DNA of 64,000 nucleotides from Clostridium beijerinckii. Lineage in GTDB: Bacteria; Bacillota; Clostridia; Clostridiales; Clostridiaceae. Every line of letters starts with the position of its first letter. The first letter of the stretch is position 1. The notes below the pieces were generated by a model that saw only the letters and a list, made by a program, of their open reading frames with translations, was not told where the DNA came from and searched no databases. The position numbers were made by a program, and so were the translations under genes. The stretch covers positions 2,643,501-2,707,500 of the forward strand of contig CP029329.1 in assembly GCA_003129525.1 (NCBI GenBank), in the 5' to 3' direction. Shown here piece by piece: positions 1 through 8,910 of the stretch.

Positions 1-1
1 T

Positions 2-790
2 AATAAAATAAACCGATCAAATAAAATTTTGGTTACAGTCACTTTTTTAGCTATGATTATTGTTAATGGACTTGCAAATATATTACCTATTAATGGTCAG
101 ACCACAGGTCAAGTATCAAATTACTATAAAAATCTATTTTCACCGGCAGCAATAACATTTGCAATATGGGGAATTATTTATGTTTTATTAGCAGGACATA
201 CATTATATCAACTTGGTATTTTTCGAGGAAATAAAAGTGAAATTAAGTCCAATTTATTGCACCGAGTTGGAATTTATTTTTCAATTTCATCTATTGCTAA
301 TGGAGCATGGATTTTTAGTTGGCATTATCACATGATTCCATTATCAATGGTATTTATGATTGTAATTCTTGTTTGTTTGATTTTGATTACAAAGGAAATA
401 AATAAATATGAGCTTTCACTTAGAGAAAAAATTTTTATAAAATTGCCTTTTAGTGTTTACTTTGGGTGGATTACAGTGGCAACGATTGCAAATCTTGTAA
501 CACTTTTTGTAAGTATTGGATGGAATAGTTTTGGAACAACTGAATGGATGTGGACAGCTGTTGTAATCTTAATTGGAGCTATTATCGGAAGTGCAATAAC
601 AATAAAAAACAGAGATGTTGCATATGGATTGGTTATTATCTGGGCTTATATAGGAATACTCAATAAACACATATCACAAGGCGGCTTTGCTAGTTTATAT
701 CCTGGAATAATAGTTACAGTGAGTGTTTGTATTGTTTTATTAATAATTATAGAAGTTTATGTTTTTATGATTTATACGCACAATAAATAA
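2..790 (+). CDS. TspO/MBR-like tryptophan-rich sensory membrane protein (5' truncated by window)
   Basis: The frame is open back to base 2, and the first candidate start (TTG at 29) has no ribosome site, so the true N-terminus probably lies upstream of the window. The visible product is almost wholly hydrophobic, with about seven membrane segments. Tryptophans fall in typical TspO-like positions: FAIWGIIYV, NGAWIFSW, YFGWITVA and TEWMWTAV. TspO-family proteins bind tetrapyrroles or related ligands in the membrane; the ligand here cannot be read from the sequence. The stop is followed by a perfect AT-rich inverted repeat before the next gene. Family call fairly sure, role not. Confidence 0.75.
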   Translation, partial: NKINRSNKILVTVTFLAMIIVNGLANILPINGQTTGQVSNYYKNLFSPAAITFAIWGIIYVLLAGHTLYQLGIFRGNKSEIKSNLLHRVGIYFSISSIANGAWIFSWHYHMIPLSMVFMIVILVCLILITKEINKYELSLREKIFIKLPFSVYFGWITVATIANLVTLFVSIGWNSFGTTEWMWTAVVILIGAIIGSAITIKNRDVAYGLVIIWAYIGILNKHISQGGFASLYPGIIVTVSVCIVLLIIIEVYVFMIYTHNK

Positions 791-799
791 GCTTACATT

Positions 800-838
800 T
801 TTATAATGTATTATTAAAAGTAAATAATACATTATAAA
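800..838. promoter_or_regulatory. Perfect 16-bp AT-rich inverted repeat between tspO-like and FUSC genes
   Basis: Bases 800-815 and 823-838 are exact reverse complements around a 7-base loop. The right arm is followed by AAAAGG rather than a T-run, and the stem has almost no G or C, so it is a poor terminator. It ends about 20 bases before the next start codon, which suits an operator or leader hairpin. Function is inference. Confidence 0.45.
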
Positions 839-859
839 AGGTATTAGAGGAGATTTTGC

Positions 860-1732
860 ATGTTCATTATAAATAAAATAGGTATAAAGAGTATTAAGAT
901 AACCTTAGCTGTCATTATATCATTATTAATAGGGCATTTATTTAAATTAGATTCACCTTATTTAACAGCTATTAATGCATTGATAGCTATACAAAGTACT
1001 ATATATGATTCAGTTTCTTTTGGTAAAAATAGAATTTTAGGAACTCTTATAGGTGCTTCAATAGGTATTATCATTGTAACTTTTATTCATGATGATTTTA
1101 TAATCACATCCATAGGAATTTTTATAATTATATATGTCTGTAATATGCTAAAACTAAAAAGTAGTATAGTCGTAGCTATCTCAGTATGTCTTTCAATTAT
1201 AATTTTTCCTTCTCCCAATTATAGTGCAATTAATGCAACAGTAAGTACAACAATAAGTACAACAATAGGAGTCTTAATAGCAATAATTGTAAATTCAGTA
1301 TTATCACCATTTGAACTTATAAGTAATATAAATAACTCTTATTATGATTTAAAGCAAAATATATTCTCTTTATATATAAAAATTTTTACTACGGATGAAA
1401 CTATAGATACATATGACTTTAATTCAAAGGTTATGAATTTTAAATCTCTAGTAAATTCTTATAATAATGAATATTTTAAAATTAAAGATAAAAAGTTAAA
1501 ATATCAACAGGTAAAAACTTTATTTGAAAATGTTGATGGAATCAGCTTTTTTATAGCTGTAATTATAGAATTGAGAGAAAATAATTTAAATGAAGTTAAT
1601 GTTAATAGGAGTAAGAAATTCTTTCACCATGATATAAAAGCTTTAAACTACAAAGAAAGTCATGATGATGACTTATTTAACTTTCATGTAGATAAACTTT
1701 TGGATTACTTAGAAGCAATTGAGAATGTTTGA
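860..1732 (+). CDS. FUSC / aromatic acid exporter (ArAE_1) family membrane protein
   Basis: The first half (about residues 10-150) is a run of roughly six hydrophobic helices, starting with a SIKITLAVIISLLIG segment. The second half is a soluble, charged, helical domain. This is the layout of the ArAE_1/ArAE_1_C proteins of Firmicutes (formerly DUF939). The start follows a GAGGAG ribosome site. A second member of the same family follows 44 bases downstream, so the two are probably co-transcribed and may form a hetero-oligomer. The exported substrate is unknown; related FUSC proteins export aromatic acids. Confidence 0.75.
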   Translation: MFIINKIGIKSIKITLAVIISLLIGHLFKLDSPYLTAINALIAIQSTIYDSVSFGKNRILGTLIGASIGIIIVTFIHDDFIITSIGIFIIIYVCNMLKLKSSIVVAISVCLSIIIFPSPNYSAINATVSTTISTTIGVLIAIIVNSVLSPFELISNINNSYYDLKQNIFSLYIKIFTTDETIDTYDFNSKVMNFKSLVNSYNNEYFKIKDKKLKYQQVKTLFENVDGISFFIAVIIELRENNLNEVNVNRSKKFFHHDIKALNYKESHDDDLFNFHVDKLLDYLEAIENV

Positions 1733-1776
1733 TTATCTAACGAGTTAAATAATGAAGAAAAGAAAGGATTTTATAT

Positions 1777-2664
1777 ATGCTAAAGTTAAAAACTCCAGGA
1801 ATGAGGACTATAAAAACCTCCTTAGTAGTGGCTATTTGCCTCATAATTTCCAAGTTATTAGATTTATATTATCCATATTATGTTACCATAACAGCTATTA
1901 TTTGTATTCAAAACACTGTTAATGGGTCTTTCAAGACTGCTAAAAATCGTGTTCTAGGAACCATAATAGGTTCTCTTCTAGGAATTTCATGTGCGATTAT
2001 ATTCCCGTATGATCCTTTGATTGGTGGCATTGGAGTTTTGATACTAATATATTTTTTGAAAGTAATAAATTTAGAGGCTTCTTATACTGTTGCCTGCATT
2101 GTATTCTTAGCAATTTTTGTACCAGGCCAGGGCTCTTCTATAACTTACAGTTTACATAGAACTTCAGATACTATAATAGGAATATTAATAGCTTTATTTG
2201 TGAATTTGTGCTTATCTCCTCCACAATATGCTGATGATATTCATAATTTTTCTTATAACTTAATTGATGATTTACTTATAACCTGTGGTAACTTTTTTAT
2301 TCATGATAAAGAAATAGAACTATCAAAAATTGGTGCTGAAATTTTAAAGATAGAAGATTTAATAAAAAATTACAAGCTAGATATAAGAAAAAGTAAAATT
2401 AAAACTATCGATAGTAATAAATTGAACCTTTTAATTCAAGACTCAAAGGAATTATATAATCATCTTGGTGTAATAAATGAGTTAAATAAGTTAGGGTATA
2501 ATTGTACCTTAAATGAAGAAAATGCTGATTACATAAGAAATCTATATAATCATAATCTTCCTTTTGACAAATATGAAAAAACTCCGTGCAATGAAGCTTT
2601 TAATTACCATGTAAAGGAGCTTTTGAAATATCTTGATTGCTTTAAAAATTTAAATTTTAAATAG
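1777..2664 (+). CDS. Second FUSC / aromatic acid exporter family membrane protein
   Basis: It has the same architecture as the preceding gene: an N-terminal block of about six transmembrane helices (RTIKTSLVVAICLIIS onwards) and a C-terminal cytoplasmic helical domain ending in FNYHVKELLKYLDCF. The gene before it ends in the similar FNFHVDKLLDYLEAI. The shared ends and gene order indicate a tandem duplication followed by divergence. It has an AGAAAGGA ribosome site. The substrate is not predictable from the sequence. Confidence 0.75.
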   Translation: MLKLKTPGMRTIKTSLVVAICLIISKLLDLYYPYYVTITAIICIQNTVNGSFKTAKNRVLGTIIGSLLGISCAIIFPYDPLIGGIGVLILIYFLKVINLEASYTVACIVFLAIFVPGQGSSITYSLHRTSDTIIGILIALFVNLCLSPPQYADDIHNFSYNLIDDLLITCGNFFIHDKEIELSKIGAEILKIEDLIKNYKLDIRKSKIKTIDSNKLNLLIQDSKELYNHLGVINELNKLGYNCTLNEENADYIRNLYNHNLPFDKYEKTPCNEAFNYHVKELLKYLDCFKNLNFK

Positions 2665-3452
2665 AGATTTTTTACTCAGTGAATGTATATGAGTCATGCC
2701 AAAATTCCCTGGGGTGTTATGAGCAAATAAAAAAGTATATTTGTAACAATTACAGGATATGATGAGAACAGAGTTCCTAAAGGTACTTCAGTTGGTGGGA
2801 AGTGTAAAGGAAGTGCAACATATCCAGTAACAGCAGCTACAATAGGGCAACGCAGTTGCTCTTTCATACAATGGGTTGAATTGGAAAAATATTTGTCCAA
2901 TTCAACCCATTCTGTTTTATCGTAGAGATTTATATTTTTGTAATAGGCAAGCTGAATAAAGGTCATGCCTTAATTGTTAAAATACCAGGATATAAATGTC
3001 AACCATTCTTATCTTATCATTTTATGATAATCTACAGGTTTCTTAATGATAAAGAAGTTTTGACTGCCCAGTAAGATAAAAAATAAAAAAATATATAAGT
3101 TAAAGTTCTAAAAGAAAATATTATAAAGAATAAATCAATCTAATTAGATGGAAAATAAAGTAAAATGATATATAATATAATTGTTATGTTTATAAAGATA
3201 GTTTCATCAATAAATAGATATGAAATTCTATTAGATGATTGTTATATCTAGTAAAATATAGATTTAGCTTATAGAAAAGCCAGAGCGATTTTGTCAAGCT
3301 AAACCAAGTGTAATTTAGAGGAATAGCTGAAAGTTATGAAGCATAACTTTATATGTTCTCTATTTTAGTAGCTTTCAGGTAAAACTTGTATAGATTAATC
3401 AGTTGTTGAAGACGTTTTGTATATATAATCAATTATATGAGGGGGAAAAATT
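2665..3452. other. 788-bp gap with a degenerate reading frame and a leader hairpin
   Basis: No intact gene was found. From about 2728 a plus-strand frame reads KSIFVTITGYDENRVPKG and continues about 60 codons to a stop, without a start codon. A second fragment further on reads LIVKIPGYKCQPF. They look like remains of a decayed gene of unknown family. Bases 2727-2750 recur exactly at 39192-39215. Before the sigma-54 activator, at about 3328-3378, outer arms CTGAAAG and CTTTCAG enclose a perfect 9-bp hairpin (AAAGTTATG with CATAACTTT). This may be a leader structure; it matches no riboswitch I recognise. Confidence 0.4.
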
Positions 3453-6419
3453 TTGATTGAAAATAAAATACTTGAACTAATTGAAAATGAGGACAAAAGA
3501 AAGCCATTAACTGATAGTGACATTGCTAGATTAATAAATACAACTAGAGAATATATAACTCAATTTAGAACAGAGAAAAATATAAATAATTCTCGCCAAA
3601 GAAAAGAAGCGATTTTACATAATGATATAAAGAAACTAATAATTGAAGATAAAGATATTTCAGACAGGCAATTATGTAAAAGGTTATCTCTTCTTGGATA
3701 TGATATTTCTAGGTATTCTGTGACTAAGATAAAAAAATATATGATTGAGAAACTGTTTCCAGAGGATTTGGATGTGGTTGAAAGTGTGGCGGAAAACTTA
3801 ACAGAAGTTAAATGTTTGGTAAACAAAAATATACAAGAAATAAGTAATAAAGAAAATATATATACAGCGAATCAAGAAAATAAGGAAAAGAATAATTATT
3901 TAAGAAAGATTATAGGATATCATGGTTCATTAAAAAATGTAATTAGTCAAGCTGAAGCTGCAGTATTATATCCTCCCCATGGACTTCATACGCTTTTGCT
4001 TGGACCATCAGGTGTTGGGAAAAGTTTTTTCGCAGAATCTATGTATAATTTTGCAATTAATTCTTCACACTTTGGGAAAAGTGCACCGTTTATAATATTT
4101 AATTGTGCTGATTATGTAGAGAATCCACAATTACTTCTTTCTCAACTATTTGGTTATAGTAAAGGTGCCTTTACTGGCGCTAATACAGAAAAAGTTGGTT
4201 TAGTAGAGAAAGCAAATAATGGAATACTATTCTTGGATGAAGTGCATAGATTGCCAAGTGAAGGACAGGAAATACTATTCTATCTGTTGGATAAGGGCAA
4301 GTACAGAAGACTTGGGGAAACTGAAAATAGCAGAACAGCCAATGTAATGATAATTGCAGCAACTACAGAAGATCCTAAATCATCCTTATTGTTAACATTT
4401 AGAAGAAGAATACCAATGATAATTGAAATCCCTTCTATTAATAACAGGCCAATTAATGAAAGATATGTATTAATAAAAAGTTTCTTTTCACAAGAATCAG
4501 CGAGAGTTGGAAAAGAAATTACCGTGCGTTATGAGGTTATTAGGTCATTGTTGTTATACAATTGTCCGGGAAATATAGGGCAGTTAAGAAGTGATATACA
4601 AGTTGCGTGCGCAAGAGGTTTTTGTAATTCATTAAGCAGTAATTCAAATGAAGTCGTTATTGACTTAAAAGATTTACCTAAGCATGTGCCCTTGGGGATA
4701 CTAAGCGTTGAGGATAGAAAACTAGTGTCAGAAAATATTTTTAATGAAGATTTGATTGTTAATCCTAATGATGTTGTTACTCAGAAATCAAAAGATGATA
4801 GATATACGTTACCTGATGAAATATATAATAATATAGAGGAAAAGTATTATAAACTTGAAAAGCAGGGAATTAGTAAAGATGAAATTAATAAAATATTATG
4901 GAGTAAAATGGAATTTGATTTAAATAAATTTGCAAAAAACATAGAAGCGAATTTATTTTTTCCTAAGGAAGAGTTAAAAAATATAATAGATGAAAAGATA
5001 TTAAATGTGGTTGAAAAAGTAACTAATATTGCTAAAGGATATATAGAGAATATCCAGGAAAATTTTTATTATTGTATAGCAATGCACTTAAATTCAACCT
5101 ATGATAGATTAAAACAGGGGAGAGTAATAAAGAATCCTGAATCGGACTATATTAAAAAGGAATATTATAATGAGTATAGAATCGCAAAAATATTAACTAA
5201 AGAGATAAATAAAAGTTTAGACATTGAACTTCCGGAGGATGAAATAGGATTTATTGCGATGTACTTAAAAACGTTTTCTGTGGTAGAAAAAAATGTAAGC
5301 AGAGTGGCTGTTATTGTATTAAGCCATGGACATGTTGCTTGCGGTATGGTTGATGTAGCAAATAAGTTGTTAGGTACAAATCTTGCCGTAGGAATAGAAA
5401 TGTCACTTGATGAAAATCCTCAAAGTTTGCTTGAAAGAACTATAGAGGTTGCAAAGAAAGTGCATGAAGGTAAAGGATGTTTATTATTAGTAGATATGGG
5501 ATCCTTGGTTACGTTTGGCGAAATCATAACTAAAGAAACAGGAATTCCAACAAGGGTTATTGGTAGAGTAGATACAGTAATGGTATTGGAGGCTGTGAGA
5601 AGATCTTTAATTGAAAATAGTAATCTGTACGAAATTTCTAAGGCACTTGATGGAGATAAGGCCTATGTTGGAAAAGTACAAGGCGTAAAGAAATATATTA
5701 AAACCATAATTACAATATGTATAACTGGTGAAGGTACAGCTTTAAAAATAAAAAAATATCTTGAAGATGTATTGGGGAATTCAAATAAAAATTTAAATAT
5801 TATACCAATTGGAATCATGAATAAAAATAATGCTCAAGATGAGATAATTAAGATGAGCAAAGATAATAATATAGCCACAATTGTTGGAACTATTGATCCT
5901 GAAGTAGAAAGTATTCCATTTATATCTTTTCAAGATATTCTGAAAGAATCAGGTAAATTACTGCTAAAAAGTTTACTTGGAATAGAGAATATAAATCCTT
6001 TAATAAATGTAATTGATGAGGAACTAATTCAGATTAAGGATGATATATTTACAAAAAGTGATTTAATAGATGAAATGTGCAATCTATTGATTACAAAAGG
6101 AAAGGTTAAAGAAAAATTTACAATAGGTGTATACAAGAGAGAAATGATGGGAGGAACTCTATTTGAAGGTACTTTTGGTATACCTCATGGTTTATCGGAG
6201 TTTGTAGAGAAATCATCCTTGTGTATTTTTAAACTTAACAATCCCATTTTATGGGACTATGATTGTAAGGTTGATGTTGTTATTATGTTGGCACTAAAAG
6301 AGAGTGATGGGAAAATAGTTAGGCAACTATTTGACACTTTATCAAGGATAGAAGTAGCTGATAAAATAAGACATGCAAATTCAGCTAAAGAAATTTCAGA
6401 TATATTACTAAAAATATAA
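3453..6419 (+). CDS. LevR-type sigma-54 activator with PRD and PTS EIIA/EIIB-like domains
   Basis: Sigma-54-dependent activator of PTS genes. The N-terminal ~110 residues look like a DNA-binding region. The AAA+ domain has Walker A GPSGVGKS (184-191), the sigma-54 contact motif GAFTGA (238-243) and Walker B GILFLDE (257-263). Next come a PRD-like region around 520-610 (YCIAMHLNS, EDEIGFIAMYL) and an EIIA-Man-like domain with SHGHVACG (His625, His627). An EIIB-like segment carries CITGEGTA. The C-terminal EIIA-2-like domain has GIPHG (His912). Start is TTG behind a GAGGGGG ribosome site. It sits just upstream of a sigma-54 promoter and galactitol-type PTS genes, its likely target. The C-terminal EIIA domain resembles the EIIA it probably controls, which suggests PTS phosphorylation sets activity. 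Confidence 0.88.
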   Translation: MIENKILELIENEDKRKPLTDSDIARLINTTREYITQFRTEKNINNSRQRKEAILHNDIKKLIIEDKDISDRQLCKRLSLLGYDISRYSVTKIKKYMIEKLFPEDLDVVESVAENLTEVKCLVNKNIQEISNKENIYTANQENKEKNNYLRKIIGYHGSLKNVISQAEAAVLYPPHGLHTLLLGPSGVGKSFFAESMYNFAINSSHFGKSAPFIIFNCADYVENPQLLLSQLFGYSKGAFTGANTEKVGLVEKANNGILFLDEVHRLPSEGQEILFYLLDKGKYRRLGETENSRTANVMIIAATTEDPKSSLLLTFRRRIPMIIEIPSINNRPINERYVLIKSFFSQESARVGKEITVRYEVIRSLLLYNCPGNIGQLRSDIQVACARGFCNSLSSNSNEVVIDLKDLPKHVPLGILSVEDRKLVSENIFNEDLIVNPNDVVTQKSKDDRYTLPDEIYNNIEEKYYKLEKQGISKDEINKILWSKMEFDLNKFAKNIEANLFFPKEELKNIIDEKILNVVEKVTNIAKGYIENIQENFYYCIAMHLNSTYDRLKQGRVIKNPESDYIKKEYYNEYRIAKILTKEINKSLDIELPEDEIGFIAMYLKTFSVVEKNVSRVAVIVLSHGHVACGMVDVANKLLGTNLAVGIEMSLDENPQSLLERTIEVAKKVHEGKGCLLLVDMGSLVTFGEIITKETGIPTRVIGRVDTVMVLEAVRRSLIENSNLYEISKALDGDKAYVGKVQGVKKYIKTIITICITGEGTALKIKKYLEDVLGNSNKNLNIIPIGIMNKNNAQDEIIKMSKDNNIATIVGTIDPEVESIPFISFQDILKESGKLLLKSLLGIENINPLINVIDEELIQIKDDIFTKSDLIDEMCNLLITKGKVKEKFTIGVYKREMMGGTLFEGTFGIPHGLSEFVEKSSLCIFKLNNPILWDYDCKVDVVIMLALKESDGKIVRQLFDTLSRIEVADKIRHANSAKEISDILLKI

Positions 6420-6437
6420 TAATTATTTTTAAGTTAT

Positions 6438-6467
6438 AAGGTAGAAAATATTAAATTCTACCTTTTT
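6438..6467 (+). terminator. Intrinsic terminator after the sigma-54 activator
   Basis: AAGGTAGAA (6438-6446) pairs with TTCTACCTT (6456-6464) and is followed by a T-rich run. It lies 19 bases after the activator stop and separates it from the sigma-54-driven PTS transcript. Confidence 0.65.
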
Positions 6468-6507
6468 ATTTTATATAAAATTATATATTACTTTTTCAAC
6501 ATAGTTT

Positions 6508-6523
6508 TGGCATGAAAATTGCT
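6508..6523 (+). promoter_or_regulatory. Sigma-54 (-24/-12) promoter of the galactitol-type PTS operon
   Basis: TGGCAT (6508-6513) and TTGCT (6519-6523) have exactly ten bases between the invariant GG and GC, and match the TGGCAC-N5-TTGCW consensus except for one base. It lies 70 bases before the EIIA start and just downstream of a gene for a GAFTGA-containing activator, so independent evidence agrees. Confidence 0.85.
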
Positions 6524-6553
6524 ATATAAATATTGTGAAGATGTAATCATAGA

Positions 6554-6567
6554 TGAAAACGTATATA
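6554..6567 (+). promoter_or_regulatory. Possible CcpA (cre) site in the PTS operon leader
   Basis: TGAAAACGTATATA matches 12 of 14 positions of the general cre consensus TGAAARCGYTTWCA. It would sit about 20 bases after the transcription start, where CcpA could block elongation. One weak match in AT-rich DNA, so tentative. Confidence 0.3.
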
Positions 6568-6592
6568 TAACTTACAAAAAGGAGGAAAATTA

Positions 6593-7069
6593 ATGACTAG
6601 TAGTATTAAAGAATTTTTAAGAAGAGATTTAGTAGTAAATAACCTTGAAGCTAAATCAGCTGAGGACGTCTTTAAGAAGATGTCTCCCATATTGTTAGAA
6701 GCAGGATTTGTAGAAGATTCCTTTTTTAATGGGTTAGTAAATAGAGAAAACAAATTTCCAACAGGTTTATTACTTGGAAAATATAATGTTGCAATACCTC
6801 ATACAGATGCTGTTCATGTCAAAAAACCAGCTATAGCTATTGCAACACTAAAAAATCCTGTGAAATTTAATTGCATGGATGGAAATGGAAGCGTGGATGT
6901 TAATATAGTATTTACTATGGCTTTAAATGAACCTCACAGCCAGATAGTAATGTTGCAGCAATTGATGTTTCTAATTCAGAATGAAAGTATTTTAGAAAAT
7001 ATGCTTCAAGCAAAAGATAGCGACGAAGTGTATGATATCGTTTCGAACTTTAATTGTAATTGCGAGTAA
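6593..7069 (+). CDS. PTS EIIA component, fructose/galactitol type (GatA-like)
   Basis: Cytoplasmic phosphocarrier that takes phosphate from HPr and passes it to the EIIB encoded next. It is a single PTS_EIIA_2 domain of normal length (158 residues), with the active-site motif AIPHTD (phospho-acceptor His70). The ribosome site is AGGAGG. It is the first gene of the sigma-54 transcript. EIIA, EIIB and EIIC as three separate genes in this order is the Gat arrangement. Family sure; the transported polyol or sugar is unknown. Confidence 0.88.
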   Translation: MTSSIKEFLRRDLVVNNLEAKSAEDVFKKMSPILLEAGFVEDSFFNGLVNRENKFPTGLLLGKYNVAIPHTDAVHVKKPAIAIATLKNPVKFNCMDGNGSVDVNIVFTMALNEPHSQIVMLQQLMFLIQNESILENMLQAKDSDEVYDIVSNFNCNCE

Positions 7070-7118
7070 ATAATAAGCAATTATTAAATTATAGAATTTT
7101 ATTTAAGGAGGCAAAAAA

Positions 7119-7403
7119 ATGGACAAACAGAAACTAATATTAGTAGCCTGTGGTACAGGAATAGCAACTTCAACAGTTGTATGTAAAAAAGTGGAGGATT
7201 TAATTAAAGTCAATGGTATTAATGCGAGAATTATACAATGCAAGATTTCAGAAGTGGGAGTTTATGAAGACCAAGCTGATCTTTTAGTAACAACTACAAT
7301 TTCATCACGAAACTATAAATTTCCTGTAGTTAATGCCATAAACTACCTAACTAACATTAATCCAGGCAAAATTGACCAAGCAATTATTGAAGTTTTGAAA
7401 TAA
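7119..7403 (+). CDS. PTS EIIB component, galactitol type (GatB-like)
   Basis: A 94-residue EIIB with the P-loop LVACGTGIATS; the phospho-cysteine is Cys11. It passes phosphate from EIIA to the incoming substrate at EIIC. An AAGGAGG ribosome site precedes the start. It ends 131 bases before EIIC, a gap holding a hairpin that could set the EIIB/EIIC ratio. Confidence 0.88.
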   Translation: MDKQKLILVACGTGIATSTVVCKKVEDLIKVNGINARIIQCKISEVGVYEDQADLLVTTTISSRNYKFPVVNAINYLTNINPGKIDQAIIEVLK

Positions 7404-7408
7404 AAAAG

Positions 7409-7434
7409 ATAGGCCACATTAAATGTGGACCTAT
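7409..7434 (+). other. Intercistronic hairpin between EIIB and EIIC genes
   Basis: CCACATT (7414-7420) pairs with AATGTGG (7422-7428), extended by ATAGG and CCTAT on either side. There is no T-run, so it is more likely an mRNA-stability or processing structure than a terminator. Confidence 0.45.
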
Positions 7435-7534
7435 ATAAAAAATTAATTGGACTACTAATTATTATAGCACATAAAAATATGTATTTAAATTTTATGAAAG
7501 TAAATATAAATTGATAATATAAGGGGGAAATAGA

Positions 7535-8809
7535 ATGTTATTAAATGTAATACAGTACATTTTGAACTTAGGACCTACAGTTATGCTGCCATTAACAATT
7601 ACTATTATTGGTATGATATTTGGACAAGGATTTAAAAAAGCATTTAGGTCAGGTATTACAATCGGTATCGGTTTTGTTGGTATAAATTTGGTCATTGGAT
7701 TACTTACAACAAACCTTGGTGGAGCCGCACAACAAATGGTTACTAGATATGGATTACATTTGAATATAATAGATGTAGGCTGGCCAGCAGCTGCTGCAAT
7801 TAGCTGGGCATCCCCTATAGCAGCAATAATGATTCCAATATGTATGTTAGTAAATTTAGTAATGTTGGCTGCAAAGGCAACAAATGTAGTTGATATTGAT
7901 ATATGGAATTATTGGCACTTTACTGCTGCTGGTGCAACTGTATACGTATTAACTCATGGTAATTGGTTACTTGCTATTTTAGCTGGTATTTTATATGAAA
8001 TTGCTGTTCTTAAGATTGCTGATAAAACATCTCCTATGGTTCAAGAATTCTTTGGACTTGAGGGAGTATCATTACCAACTGGTTCAACTGCTGCTTGCGG
8101 TCTTATAGGTATTCCTATTGTTAAAGTTGTAAGAAAAATCCCAGGCATTAAAAATTTAAAGGCAGACCCAGAAACAATTCAAAAAAGATTTGGTGTTTTC
8201 GGAGAACCTATGATGATGGGACTCGTTCTTGGTATTATACTAGGAATTCTTGCTGGTTATGGAGTAGATAAAATTCTACAAATAGGTATTTCAATGGCTG
8301 GAGTTATGTTCTTAATGCCTCGAATGGTTAGAATACTTATGGAAGGTTTAATTCCTGTTTCAGAATCAGTTAGAGAATTCTTACAAAAGAAAAACTTTGG
8401 TAAAGATAGAAAGCTTACAATTGGATTAGATGCAGCAGTGGCAGTTGGACATCCAGCAGTTATTGCAACAGCACTTGTATTAGTTCCAATCACACTATTT
8501 TTAGCTGTAGTATTACCGGGAAATCAGGTTTTACCATTTGGAGACTTAGCTACAATATGTTTCTATGTTGCGTTTATAGTCGGTGCAGCAAAAGGTAATA
8601 TAGTTCACTCAGTTATAGCAGGTACAATAGTTATGGCATTAGGATTACTAATGGCAACAAATATTGCTAGTTTTCACACTCAAATGGCAACAATGGCTCA
8701 TTTTACAATGCCAGAAGGAACATCAACTATTTCAAGCTTAGACATGGGTGGTAATTTCTTAAACTGGATAGTAATTAAGGTATTCCAATTATTCACAGGA
8801 AGCCTATAA
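7535..8809 (+). CDS. PTS EIIC permease component, galactitol type (GatC-like)
   Basis: Integral membrane channel of the PTS, 424 residues with about ten or more hydrophobic segments, beginning YILNLGPTVMLPLTITIIG, as in GatC-family permeases. Conserved polar stretches such as HFTAAGATVYVLTHGNW are typical of the family. Ribosome site AAGGGGG. It translocates and, with EIIB, phosphorylates the substrate. Following dehydrogenase and phosphatase genes suggest the product is a polyol phosphate, but the specificity cannot be read. Confidence 0.87.
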   Translation: MLLNVIQYILNLGPTVMLPLTITIIGMIFGQGFKKAFRSGITIGIGFVGINLVIGLLTTNLGGAAQQMVTRYGLHLNIIDVGWPAAAAISWASPIAAIMIPICMLVNLVMLAAKATNVVDIDIWNYWHFTAAGATVYVLTHGNWLLAILAGILYEIAVLKIADKTSPMVQEFFGLEGVSLPTGSTAACGLIGIPIVKVVRKIPGIKNLKADPETIQKRFGVFGEPMMMGLVLGIILGILAGYGVDKILQIGISMAGVMFLMPRMVRILMEGLIPVSESVREFLQKKNFGKDRKLTIGLDAAVAVGHPAVIATALVLVPITLFLAVVLPGNQVLPFGDLATICFYVAFIVGAAKGNIVHSVIAGTIVMALGLLMATNIASFHTQMATMAHFTMPEGTSTISSLDMGGNFLNWIVIKVFQLFTGSL

Positions 8810-8910
8810 AGTGAAACTTAGTTTCAGAGTGAGATAAAATTAAATAACTTAAATTGTTAAAGAGTGCTGAATGGTACTCTTTAGCAACATGGTCTATTTA
8901 CAATGAAAGG

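Noticed and set aside
2694..2966. 90-codon minus-strand frame
   Set aside because: The plus-strand frame through the same bases looks more protein-like, though degenerate; the minus frame shows no motif and no ribosome site.
3300..3452. Riboswitch before the sigma-54 activator
   Set aside because: There is a hairpin, but no aptamer consensus I know could be matched.
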